A DNA stretch of 62,418 nucleotides, from positions 1 to 62,418 of the forward strand of contig CAYJPA010000024.1 in assembly GCA_964371945.1 (NCBI GenBank), in the 5' to 3' direction. The position numbers and the translations under genes were made by a program. Below are positions 43,357 to 52,109 of this stretch, one piece after another. Each line of letters begins with the position of its first letter. Position 1 is the first letter of the stretch. Below the pieces are notes generated by a model. It worked only from the letters and a program-made list of their open reading frames with translations. It did not search any database and was not told where the DNA came from. The stretch comes from CAYJPA01 sp964371945. Lineage in GTDB: Bacteria; Chloroflexota; Chloroflexia; Thermomicrobiales; UBA6265.

Positions 43357-45552
43357 CTAGACATCCTCGACCATTCGGGATGCGTAGCCCCTCGACGCCA
43401 ATTCGGCGACGAGCTGATCCGCCTTTGATGGGTCGATCGCGATCAGTCGAGGGGAAAAGGTATGGATCAAGGCGGAATCGAGCGATATAACGCTCAGAAG
43501 CTCGGGCAGGAGAACGTCATCGCCAAACTCGATCAACGTCAACTCGTCGTAGAGCCGTATGGCACCATAGCCTTGCCACCAACTGATCAATTCGCGCACG
43601 ACCTCACCTGGAACATCGTTACCGGACCATACAGCAAGCATTTTCACGAATTCAGGTCCGGATGTACCTGACTCGAAGAGGCCGTGCAGACCCGCGCGAG
43701 TGAGCTGATAGCGACGTCCATTCACCGAGGCGTCGATCATCGAGCCGGCTCGCGATAGTACGCCGTGGACACTGCCGTCATTCGTGCTCACCGGCACCAG
43801 CACGGTTAGGTCTTCGCCAATTGTGATCCGGTCAGATTGGTCGCTGGGTTCGTCTTCGCTCGCACCGTTAAGCCAACCGGCGGCGCGGCCAATCCAAATG
43901 GTTCCCGTTTGATCTGATCGAATCTCAGCATCCGCAGCGCCGAGCCAGGTCAACGGGCCAGTGAAGATCATCTTCACCAACTCTCGCAAGAAGCGCGGCC
44001 AACCTTCTTTGGTCGACAAGGCGAGTGGTTCTTCGCCGTCCTTCTCCTGGAGCCAGGTAAGCGTGAGCGGTTCCCAGGTTGAGACATGCGAATGGAGCCG
44101 TTGAAGTGTTGGAGCAGTATAGGGGGCAAGACGCTGAATGAGATCGACGAAGGATCCAAGATCGTAGGCCGATCCCGGCGGAAGCCGCGCGATCAGTCTC
44201 AAAATCAATCGTATCGCGGCGCCAACCGAGGTCGAGTAAAGATCGGCGTTCGAAGCATACCCATAGTCCGGCCGGGTATTGAGGCGAATCCGAAAGGAAT
44301 CGCTTACAAGCAGCCCGAACTCAAATTTGCCGGCTTTCGCGCTCCAGTTTTGGACAATCTCGCGGAATCGATCTGCCGGGGAGATTCCCAATAGATCGAT
44401 CAGGCGATCGGTTCGAACGGAGACGTCCGCCTTTCCCTGAGCGATTCCAAGTCCAAACATCAATCGAATCACGAACTCGAGCGCATCCTCCGTCAATCCG
44501 GTTGCGGTGGCCAGTTGCCGGCGGCGCTCCGGTTCAAGCCAGGACCGCGGGATGAGATGTTGGCCGGACTGTTGAGTCGTCCTCCGATCAGATTCGTCGA
44601 GCACGAAACCGACAGGCGGTGCATGGCGTTTCGAAAGTTCCGGATTCTTTTTTGGGTATCGATCGATGGTGATCGGATCGCGACGTGATTCTACTTCGAT
44701 AATCTGGAACAACTCGACAACATTTGAGCTTTCCCATGACCCGGATAAAGGCAAGTCGATGGGCTGCAGTAGATCGTCGATTACACCGAGATGGGCAATG
44801 ACCGCGCGCGGAACGGTCATGGAAAATGTCCCGAGCTCCGAATTGCCGGGCGACATCACGAGTCCGGACTCGATCACCGATGCGATCGGAGGATTGCCAG
44901 TTCCACCGACGGCCTGGAACGCGCGTGCGAATGCTTGGGAGTGTAGGACGACCCCTTGCACAATGTAGGCGGTATCAAGCGCGCGCCGCTCCTCCCTGTT
45001 CAACTTCCGAATCGCGTCTTCGATTCGTTCGGGCACAGTTAAGAAGGCCGTCAATTGGCGCACCGCGTCGAGTTTTCTGGAGCCCGTCACGCGTATTCCG
45101 CGCCGTGCGCCGATGGCACGAAGCCGTGCCATCGTTTCCTGCTCAAGCAGGCGGGCGTACTCTTCTTCCGGCGTTTCGCCGGCCAGTACATTCGCTTGGT
45201 GACCGCCGGCCACATCGGACGAAGAACTCGAATTCTCCCGCGTTGGGGTGCGGAACGATGAGGGATTTCGAACAAGATGAAGGAGGACTGCGCCGGTGTG
45301 CCGGCAATACCCAACACCGTCGCGCGAGCAGATCAGTTGGAGCCGGCCGGCCCGGTTCTGAACCGTGACGTCATCAACCCGCTGCCAGGTTCCGCGCACT
45401 CTGGCGGTCAGACCTTCTTGATCACCGTGTACGGCGAAGACGTGGCCCTCGCGTTGCAATGCATCCGCCCGCGCAAAGGTGGCCCTCCCGCAATGACGCC
45501 TAACCAAATCCTCGTCAACTGAAATTGAAAGCACTCCAGCTGATTGCACCAA
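43357..45552 (-). CDS. Helicase-associated protein with N-terminal SWIM-like zinc finger
   Basis: 731 residues. An N-terminal SWIM-like motif (ICSRDGVGYCRHTGAVLLHL region, residues about 72-93) retains C, C and H but has CSR where CxC is usual. A helical region of unknown fold and a C-terminal part resembling the helicase-associated proteins next to XPB follow. TTG start at 45552, 79 nt after the xpb stop; GTG at 45549 is possible. Its stop codon abuts the ATG of the third gene. Function inferred from context only. Confidence 0.75.
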   Translation of the reverse strand: MVQSAGVLSISVDEDLVRRHCGRATFARADALQREGHVFAVHGDQEGLTARVRGTWQRVDDVTVQNRAGRLQLICSRDGVGYCRHTGAVLLHLVRNPSSFRTPTRENSSSSSDVAGGHQANVLAGETPEEEYARLLEQETMARLRAIGARRGIRVTGSRKLDAVRQLTAFLTVPERIEDAIRKLNREERRALDTAYIVQGVVLHSQAFARAFQAVGGTGNPPIASVIESGLVMSPGNSELGTFSMTVPRAVIAHLGVIDDLLQPIDLPLSGSWESSNVVELFQIIEVESRRDPITIDRYPKKNPELSKRHAPPVGFVLDESDRRTTQQSGQHLIPRSWLEPERRRQLATATGLTEDALEFVIRLMFGLGIAQGKADVSVRTDRLIDLLGISPADRFREIVQNWSAKAGKFEFGLLVSDSFRIRLNTRPDYGYASNADLYSTSVGAAIRLILRLIARLPPGSAYDLGSFVDLIQRLAPYTAPTLQRLHSHVSTWEPLTLTWLQEKDGEEPLALSTKEGWPRFLRELVKMIFTGPLTWLGAADAEIRSDQTGTIWIGRAAGWLNGASEDEPSDQSDRITIGEDLTVLVPVSTNDGSVHGVLSRAGSMIDASVNGRRYQLTRAGLHGLFESGTSGPEFVKMLAVWSGNDVPGEVVRELISWWQGYGAIRLYDELTLIEFGDDVLLPELLSVISLDSALIHTFSPRLIAIDPSKADQLVAELASRGYASRMVEDV

Positions 45553-45631
45553 TGGCTCTCTTTTCGTTATTCCAGGAATTTGCGAGCACGATCAAGACAC
45601 AAGCCGTCTTGCCGGGTCGCCGGCAGAGTCG

Positions 45632-47317
45632 CTAAGCAGTAACCTCGTGCTCGAACAGGATCTCGTATTGATATCCCTGTTCAGTGAGGAATTTCTGCCG
45701 GTTGGCGGCGAATTCCTGATCCCTCGTTTCCCGGGTTACAAGCGAGTAAAAGTGCGCAACCTGCTCGTCAGATTTTGGCCGGAGAATGCGGCCCAATCGC
45801 TGTGCCTCCTCTTGCCTGGAGCCGAAGGTTCCCGAAAGCTGGATCGCGACGCTCGCATCCGGCAAATCGATTGAAAAGTTCGCGACCTTCGAAACGATCA
45901 GCAATCGAATCTCCCCGCGTCGAAACGCATCGTAGAGCTTTTCGCGTTCACGGGTGGCGGTTTTGCCGGTCACCAGCGGCGCGTCGTAGCGCTCCGCGAC
46001 GGTTTTGAGCTGGTCGAGATACTGGCCGATGACGAGCACGTGATCGCCCGCGTGTCTGGCGACGAGTCGGTCGAGTGTCGTGAGTTTGGCCGGATTTTCG
46101 GCGGCGATCCGGTATTTGTCCTGCGGATCGGCGACCGCGTATTCGAGCCGGAGATCGGGTGGCATCGTGATTCTGATTTCGTGGCAGAGCGCGGTCGCAA
46201 TCCATCCCTGGCGTTCGAGATCCTTCCAGGGCACGTCGTACCGTTTCGGCCCGATGAGCGAGAAGACGTCGGTTTCGCGCTCATCTTCACGCACGAGGGT
46301 TGCGGTCAGTCCGAGCCGCCGGGTCGCCTGGATCTCCGCCGTAATTCGAAAAACCGGCGCCGGAAGCAAATGAACTTCGTCATAGATGATCAGTCCCCAC
46401 CCTCCCTGGTTGAAGAGATTGAAATGGGGATAGTCGTCTTCCTTGCGGCGACGATAGGTCAGCACTTGATACGTGGTAACCGTGATCGGTCTGATCTCCT
46501 TGATCTCGCCGCTGTACTCGCCGATCGCGTCTGGTGGAACGGTCGTTTTGTCGATAATCTCCCGAATCCATTGCCGGGCGGCCACGATCGATGGCGACAA
46601 GATCAATGTATGACACTGAAGCTCCCCGAGCACCCCGATACCGACCACTGTTTTCCCCGCGCCGCAGGGCATGACGATGACCCCGCTGCCACCTCGCGTC
46701 GAGCCTTCCGAATAGAAGATGTCGACGGCCTCGCGTTGATAGTCGCGCAGACCGAACGCAACGCCGCTCGCGGTTGAGGATGCGCGCATCCGAATTTCCA
46801 GTGGAGTGCCGGTGATGTATCCAGCCAGATCCTCCGCCGGATAGCCGAACAGAACCAGTGCCTGCTTGATGTGCCCACGTCGTGCGGGATCGACGAGCAG
46901 ACCGCCTGCAGGATGTCGACCACGCAAAAACGGCTTTAGGAGCCGATGATGCTCGATTTCCGTCAACAGCACCGGATCTTCGGAAATGAGCCGGAGGCGG
47001 TCTTCGTCGCGAAGTAGTTTCACCCTGCCGTAGCGCGACATGTAGTCCAGGATGTCGGTCCGCACGTTTGCCGGAAGATCGTACTTCCCGAGCCGCTCGA
47101 GCGTGTCGACGACCAAGGCGGCGGCGTCGCCCGCCGACGCCGCATTCCAGAGCGAAAGCGGCGTCATCCGATAGGTGTGGATGTGCTCCGGGCTCTTTTC
47201 GAGCTCGGCAAAGCGGGCCAACGCTTCGCGCGCTTCCTCATAATGCGGATTGTCCACCTCGACCAGGATCGACTTGTCGCTTTGGACGATGAGCGGGTTG
47301 GCGTTGTTGTACCCCAT
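45632..47317 (-). CDS. XPB-family DNA repair/transcription helicase
   Basis: 561-residue SF2 helicase, 3'-5' polarity by family. Helicase motifs: I MPCGAGKT, II YDEVHLL (DEVH), III GLTATLVRED with the XPB-specific RED triplet, V region LLIVSKVANFSIDLPDA and VI QRLGRILRP. The N-terminal 230 residues form the damage-recognition-like region. ATG at 47317 gives the expected MGYNNANPLIVQSDKS start; the frame remains open upstream through a heptamer repeat that would add residues unlike the family. First gene of a three-gene operon with two helicase-associated proteins. Confidence 0.92.
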   Translation of the reverse strand: MGYNNANPLIVQSDKSILVEVDNPHYEEAREALARFAELEKSPEHIHTYRMTPLSLWNAASAGDAAALVVDTLERLGKYDLPANVRTDILDYMSRYGRVKLLRDEDRLRLISEDPVLLTEIEHHRLLKPFLRGRHPAGGLLVDPARRGHIKQALVLFGYPAEDLAGYITGTPLEIRMRASSTASGVAFGLRDYQREAVDIFYSEGSTRGGSGVIVMPCGAGKTVVGIGVLGELQCHTLILSPSIVAARQWIREIIDKTTVPPDAIGEYSGEIKEIRPITVTTYQVLTYRRRKEDDYPHFNLFNQGGWGLIIYDEVHLLPAPVFRITAEIQATRRLGLTATLVREDERETDVFSLIGPKRYDVPWKDLERQGWIATALCHEIRITMPPDLRLEYAVADPQDKYRIAAENPAKLTTLDRLVARHAGDHVLVIGQYLDQLKTVAERYDAPLVTGKTATREREKLYDAFRRGEIRLLIVSKVANFSIDLPDASVAIQLSGTFGSRQEEAQRLGRILRPKSDEQVAHFYSLVTRETRDQEFAANRQKFLTEQGYQYEILFEHEVTA

Positions 47318-47342
47318 GGCATTCAAGTGTACGACTTGCTTG

Positions 47343-47384
47343 AAGCTCCAAGCTCCAAGCTCCAAGCTCCAAGCTCCAAGCTCC
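47343..47384. repeat. Heptamer tandem repeat AAGCTCC x6
   Basis: Six perfect copies of AAGCTCC, 26 nt upstream of the xpb start. Two reverse-complement units (GCTTGGAGCTT, 47449-47471) lie on the other side of a 64-bp spacer, overlapping the acs stop codon, so a long hairpin between acs and xpb transcripts is possible. Confidence 0.9.
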
Positions 47385-47469
47385 AAGAAATGATAATTGC
47401 CCGGGTCTCAGGAGCAACCATTTGTTCGCGATGAGCCGTGGCTTGTTGCTTGGAGCTTGCGGCTTGGAG

Positions 47470-49374
47470 CTATTTGCTCAATTGCTCGCGAAACTCCTTC
47501 CAGGCGGCGCGGGCTTCCTCGACTGAGCCGGCATCCTCGATGGTTGAGATGTCGCCGGGATCGCGGTCGAGCACGACGGCTTTGAAGACGCGGCGCATAA
47601 TTTTGCCGCTTCGGGTTTTCGGTAGGGCGCGGACGAAGTTGATGTCGCCAATCACGGCGACCGGTCCCAGCTCTCGCCGGACGGTGGCGACGAGCTCTTG
47701 TTTCAGTTCTGGCGTCGGTTCGTTGCCCGCACGGAGCACGACAAAGGCCGAGATCACCTCGAATCGCAGTTCGTCGGGGCGGCCGGTGACACCGGCCTCG
47801 GCGACGGCCGGGTGACGAAGGAGCGCCGTTTCGATCTCGATCGTGCCGAACTTATGGCCGGCGATTTTGATGATCTCGTCCGCGCGGCCGCTAAACCAGA
47901 AGTAGCCGTCCTCGTCGACCGACGCGGCGTCGCCGGTGAAGTAGGCGCCCGGGATGCGCCCCCAGTAATCGAAGGCATAGCGCTCGGGATCGCTCCAAAT
48001 CGTGGCGGTGAGGCCGGGGAAGGGCCGGGTGATGACAACGATTCCCTTTTCGCCCGTGGCGCAGGGCTCGCCCTCCATCGTCCGGACTTCGGCAAAGATG
48101 CCTGGGAGCGCGATTCCGGCCGAGCCCGGTTTGACCGGCATCAGTTCGATGCCGTACGGGTTGCCGAAGACCGGACCGCCGGTTTCGGTTTGCCACATGT
48201 GGTCGATTACTGGGACGTCCTTGCCCCAGATCTCGTTTTGGAACCATTCCCAGGCCGGAGCGTTGAGCACTTCGCCCGCGCAGAAGACGCGCTCGACCGG
48301 GCTCAGATCGAGTCCCGCGGCCGGATCGGTTCCGTGGGCCATCAGCATGCGAACGGCGGTCGGGGCGGTGAAGAGTCCGGTGACGCGGTTCTCAGCGATG
48401 ATCCGGTAGAAGGTCTCCAGACCCGGATAATCGAGCGAGCCTTCGAACGCGATCGTCGTGCAGCCGGCAAGCAACGGCGCGTAGACGATAAAGCTGTGGC
48501 CGACGATCCAGCCGATGTCGGAGGTCGACCACCAGACATCAGTGTCGCGGAGAGCCATCACCCAGGAACCGGTGCTGCGTATGCCGACTTGATACGCGCC
48601 GTGGGTGTGTACCGCGAGTTTCGGTTCGGCGGTGGTGCCGGAGGTGGCGAGCACAAAGGCGGGATCGTTCGATTCCATCACCTCGTGATCAGTGCTCTGC
48701 CCTGCTCCGCCATTGAGAAAGTCAGTCCACCGGATGACGCGCGAATCGACCAGCTGAGGCGCCGTTGTGGAGCGCGACAACATCACGATTTGCTCGACCG
48801 GCGACTCAGGGTCCGCCAGCGCGCCGGCCATGATGCCGGTCAGCGGCACATCCTTACCCTTGCGGTAGGCGACGTCGGCGCCAAGCAGGACTTTCGCGCC
48901 GGCCAAGCGAAGCCGTTCCGAGAGCGCGCCGCTGCCGAAGCCGGCGAAGACGACGATGTGGATCGCGCCGATTCGGGTGCAGGCGAGCATCGCCATGATC
49001 GCTTCGGCCGTGGTCGGCATGTAGATCCCGACACGATCGCCCTTCCGCACGCCCAGGCCGCGAAGGGCGGCGGCGATCTCTTTGACGCCTGCGAGCAGTT
49101 CTGAATAGGTGAAGACGTTACGGCTCCCGCGCTCATCAAGCGCGATCAACGCATTCTGGTCGCCACGGCCTTGTTCGATGTGAAGATCGAGCGCGTTGTA
49201 GCTGATGTTGGTCTGGCCGCCGGCGAACCAGCGGAATGTCGGCGGCTCCCAAATAAAGGTTTGTGACCAGGGCTGGAACCAGTGGCATTTGTCAGCTGCC
49301 TTCCCCCAGAACGCATCGGGATCGGCCGCGGCCTCATCGAGCCACGCCTGCACCGTCGAATTCACAACTCCCAT
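47470..49374 (-). CDS. acs: Acetyl-coenzyme A synthetase
   Basis: 634 residues, AMP-forming acyl-CoA ligase. It converts acetate, ATP and CoA to acetyl-CoA. Signature motifs: TSGTTAEPKLAVHTHG (P-loop), WWSTSDIGWIVGHSF, the hinge region YFWFSGRADEIIKIAGHKFG, and the C-terminal acetylatable lysine in PKTRSGKIMRRV. The ATG at 49374 has GGAGG at 8-nt spacing. It lies upstream of xpb with a repeat-bearing spacer of about 150 nt. Together with pckA it supports growth on acetate-type carbon. Confidence 0.94.
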   Translation of the reverse strand: MGVVNSTVQAWLDEAAADPDAFWGKAADKCHWFQPWSQTFIWEPPTFRWFAGGQTNISYNALDLHIEQGRGDQNALIALDERGSRNVFTYSELLAGVKEIAAALRGLGVRKGDRVGIYMPTTAEAIMAMLACTRIGAIHIVVFAGFGSGALSERLRLAGAKVLLGADVAYRKGKDVPLTGIMAGALADPESPVEQIVMLSRSTTAPQLVDSRVIRWTDFLNGGAGQSTDHEVMESNDPAFVLATSGTTAEPKLAVHTHGAYQVGIRSTGSWVMALRDTDVWWSTSDIGWIVGHSFIVYAPLLAGCTTIAFEGSLDYPGLETFYRIIAENRVTGLFTAPTAVRMLMAHGTDPAAGLDLSPVERVFCAGEVLNAPAWEWFQNEIWGKDVPVIDHMWQTETGGPVFGNPYGIELMPVKPGSAGIALPGIFAEVRTMEGEPCATGEKGIVVITRPFPGLTATIWSDPERYAFDYWGRIPGAYFTGDAASVDEDGYFWFSGRADEIIKIAGHKFGTIEIETALLRHPAVAEAGVTGRPDELRFEVISAFVVLRAGNEPTPELKQELVATVRRELGPVAVIGDINFVRALPKTRSGKIMRRVFKAVVLDRDPGDISTIEDAGSVEEARAAWKEFREQLSK

Positions 49375-49604
49375 GGCTCGAACCTCCGTAATGAGTCTGA
49401 CAGGGGTACTCAAGGTGGCGGCATTTTACCGATCCAGCAGCAGATTATGGGGCGTTCACTCGCGCGGGGCTTCAAGCTGCACATTGACGGAGCGGAAAAT
49501 CCAATGGAACCGGTCGATTTCCAACTTTCGGGTGATCAGCACGTCCAGCTGATCTCTTCATAATCGGTCGCAAGGAATTTTCAGTCGCCGTGAGGAGAAG
49601 TGTC

Positions 49605-50501
49605 GTGCTGCTTCGAAGTTGGGGACTTTTCTGTGCGTGCTGGCGCATCCTGCGCTCGCAACCTTCGCTCGCGATCTACCCAGTCATCAGCGGGGCCGCG
49701 TCGCTGCTCTTTGTCGCGGTTTTCCTACTGCCGCTCTATTTCGGCGGATACTTCGACACGATCTTCCGAACCGGGACAACGACCACCAGCGGTTCGATGT
49801 CATCGCTGAGCGACCAGAGCACGACGCCGTGGCAGATGTGGGTCGTCATGTTCCTGCTCGGATTGATCCTCAATCTGGTCACGAACTACTGCAACGCCGC
49901 GTTCACGACCGCGATCCTGATCCGGCTGAGCGGAAGCCAGGTAACGGTTGGTGAGGCGTTCAGCGTCGCAGCAGCGCGCTTTCCGGCGATTTTTGGCTTT
50001 TCGATGATCGGGGCGAGCGTCGGACTGGTTCTGCGCATGATCGAAGAGCGGGTGGGGTTTTTGGCGCGCATTCTTGGGATTTTTGCCGGACTCGCCTGGG
50101 CGGTCGTCACATTCCTCGTGGTGCCGGTGCTGGTGGTCGAGAATGTCGGCCCGATCGAGGGCATCAAGCGCAGCATGAGCCTGCTGCGCAAAACGTGGGG
50201 CGAGGGGCTGATCTGCAATGCCGGCATCGGCGCCGCCAGTGGGCTTCTGAGCTTCGTGATTATGCTCTTTGGCGGATTCTTCATCGTGCTGGCAGTGATG
50301 ACCGAGAGCCTTCCGTTGATCGCGCTGGCGGTCGCGGCCACGATCGTGGCGCTGATTGCGATCGCGGTGATCGCGCGGACGCTGTCAGGCATCTTCACGG
50401 CGGCGCTCTATGCCTACGCGACCGGTCGCGGCATGATGCCCGGCATTCCATCCGATGCGATCGCGGGCGCGTTCGGTCCGAGGACGAAAAAGGGCTTCTA
50501 G
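49605..50501 (+). CDS. Multi-spanning membrane protein, DUF6159-like (copy 2)
   Basis: 298 residues with about six hydrophobic segments. It is closely similar to the protein of 14309-15175: SWGLFCACWRILRSQPSL, VVPVLVVENVGPIEGIKRSMS, RKTWGEGLICNAGIG. GTG at 49605 is preferred (GAGGAG at 49592-49597). Its end lies 3 nt from the end of the convergent oxidase gene. Function unknown. Confidence 0.8.
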   Translation: MLLRSWGLFCACWRILRSQPSLAIYPVISGAASLLFVAVFLLPLYFGGYFDTIFRTGTTTTSGSMSSLSDQSTTPWQMWVVMFLLGLILNLVTNYCNAAFTTAILIRLSGSQVTVGEAFSVAAARFPAIFGFSMIGASVGLVLRMIEERVGFLARILGIFAGLAWAVVTFLVVPVLVVENVGPIEGIKRSMSLLRKTWGEGLICNAGIGAASGLLSFVIMLFGGFFIVLAVMTESLPLIALAVAATIVALIAIAVIARTLSGIFTAALYAYATGRGMMPGIPSDAIAGAFGPRTKKGF

Positions 50502-50504
50502 CGG

Positions 50505-51710
50505 TTAGCCGAAGAGGGGACGAAGATGATCATTCAGGAAATGGCCGTTCGGATCGAGATCGCACCGAATTTGGCGAAACCTTGACGCTCCGGGGTAGAG
50601 ACGATCGATCTGTGCGTGCCCCAGCCAGTGCAGCTTCCCCCAGTGCGGGCGGCCACCGCGGGCCAGGAAGATCTCTTCGCAGGCGCGCATGAAGCGCTCG
50701 TACGGTTGATCAACTGCCTGGTGGACGCTGATCGTGACCGAATCGACGCCGCCGGTCGGGCTGAGTAGGTGACGCTCACCGGCCAGCGTCCGGTACTCGA
50801 CGCCCCAGCGGATCTCGGGATGGACCTCCTGGATCAAGCGGCGGATGTCACTCACCGCGGAAGGTCCGTTCGCGATCGGAAGTGTGAATTCGCACTCGAC
50901 GAATTGGAGCGATCGGGTCGAGGGGTAGACACGGTAGCTCCAATCAACCTTGTCGGGCTTCAGATAGCGTTCGAGGGTGCCGACCGGGTGCTCGACCTCC
51001 GGCAGGCTGAAGGGCTCGTCGTCCGATTCCGCGAACGACTTGATGACGCAGGTATCGAGCGGCGGCACCCACCAGAATTCGGCGTTTCGATGCGTGGCTT
51101 CGATCTCCGGGTAGTGCTCAAGGCAGGCATCGAAGTCGAGCGCCTTTGTCTGCTCCCGGAGCTTGTACGCGAGAACGGTCGCGAGTTTCACACGGGTGAC
51201 GACGCCGAGCATGCCAAGACTGAGCGCGGCCGCGGTGAGCAGATCGCCTTCGGATTGGCCGTCGATCGTGATCAGCTCTCCGTCTGGGGTCATCAGCTCA
51301 ATCGTGCGAACGGCGTTGGAGAAACTGCCGAACTGGCGGCCGGTGCCGTGTGTTCCGGTGGAGACGGCGCCCGCGATCGCCTGGCGGTCGATGTCGCCCT
51401 GGTTCATAAGCGCCCGCCCGGCGCGGAAGAGCGGCGCTCCCAGCTCGTGGATCTTGGTGCCGGACCAGACGGTCGCGTCACCGGTGGCGGGATCGATCGA
51501 CTCGATTCCGGAAAGCCGTGAAAGATCGATCAGCAGACCATCGCTGGCGCAGATGGGCGAAAAGGAGTGCCCGGAGCCGGCGACGCGAACCGTCCACCCG
51601 TGGGACGCGGCATCAACCACGACATCGCGGAGCTCGTTCAATGTCGCGGGCTGAGCGATCCGCTTGGGCTCCGTCGTTACATTCCCGGCCCAATTGCTCC
51701 AGGTCGCCAT
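50505..51710 (-). CDS. FAD-linked sugar-lactone oxidase (gulono/arabinonolactone oxidase-like)
   Basis: 401 residues, vanillyl-alcohol-oxidase superfamily. The N-terminal FAD domain has VRVAGSGHSFSPICASDG, whose His is the usual covalent FAD attachment residue, and AGAVSTGTHGTGRQFG. The C-terminal ALO domain ends with PHWGKLHWLG, a catalytic block of D-arabinono-1,4-lactone and alditol oxidases. ATG 51710 has GGGAG upstream. Electron acceptor (oxygen or quinone) is not decidable. Confidence 0.9.
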   Translation of the reverse strand: MATWSNWAGNVTTEPKRIAQPATLNELRDVVVDAASHGWTVRVAGSGHSFSPICASDGLLIDLSRLSGIESIDPATGDATVWSGTKIHELGAPLFRAGRALMNQGDIDRQAIAGAVSTGTHGTGRQFGSFSNAVRTIELMTPDGELITIDGQSEGDLLTAAALSLGMLGVVTRVKLATVLAYKLREQTKALDFDACLEHYPEIEATHRNAEFWWVPPLDTCVIKSFAESDDEPFSLPEVEHPVGTLERYLKPDKVDWSYRVYPSTRSLQFVECEFTLPIANGPSAVSDIRRLIQEVHPEIRWGVEYRTLAGERHLLSPTGGVDSVTISVHQAVDQPYERFMRACEEIFLARGGRPHWGKLHWLGHAQIDRLYPGASRFRQIRCDLDPNGHFLNDHLRPLFG

Positions 51711-52109
51711 CTGACACTCCCTGCCCCTGATAACACCGAAGATCGCGTTCGAGGGCAGGATACCGAATCTCAGGCAGACGCGAATCAAAGCAGTCAGAGA
51801 TCGAATATAGCGGCGGGTTCTTCGATCTGTTCTCCCAAAATCCGAGCTGAACGACAGACTTCCGATACCCGACCCTGGTCATAAACTTTCAAAATTCTGC
51901 ACTCTTATGAATTACCCCGTGAACATGAGGCAAGGTTGTGGTATGCTTACGGCCAATAAGGACTACGTGGATTTCGCCACGTAGCAGTACGCAAAATCCT
52001 CCCCTATTTTCCGCGCGGCGTGAGGGTCGACCAACCGTACTGACCGGCTTGGCCGCTGCCTTCGAACTCAACTTCTTGCGCAACGCCGCGCGTTAAAGGT
52101 ATATCGTTT
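51711..52109. promoter_or_regulatory. Promoter and structured leader of the DEAD-box helicase gene
   Basis: No gene. An extended -10 (TGGTATGCT, hexamer 51942-51947) is followed shortly by a perfect 8-bp inverted repeat (CTACGTGG/CCACGTAG, 51963-51970 and 51977-51984) near the predicted transcript 5' end. The leader before the helicase start is then about 150 nt. AAAGG at 52095-52099 is the ribosome-binding site candidate. Confidence 0.45.

Noticed and set aside
47698..49104. 468-codon plus-strand frame
   Set aside because: Antisense shadow of acs; composition and lack of any family pattern fit a GC-rich mirror frame.
49447..49563. 38-codon frame before the second DUF6159-like gene
   Set aside because: Reads like protein (GFKLHIDGAENPMEPVDFQ) but no RBS or family; could be a relic.
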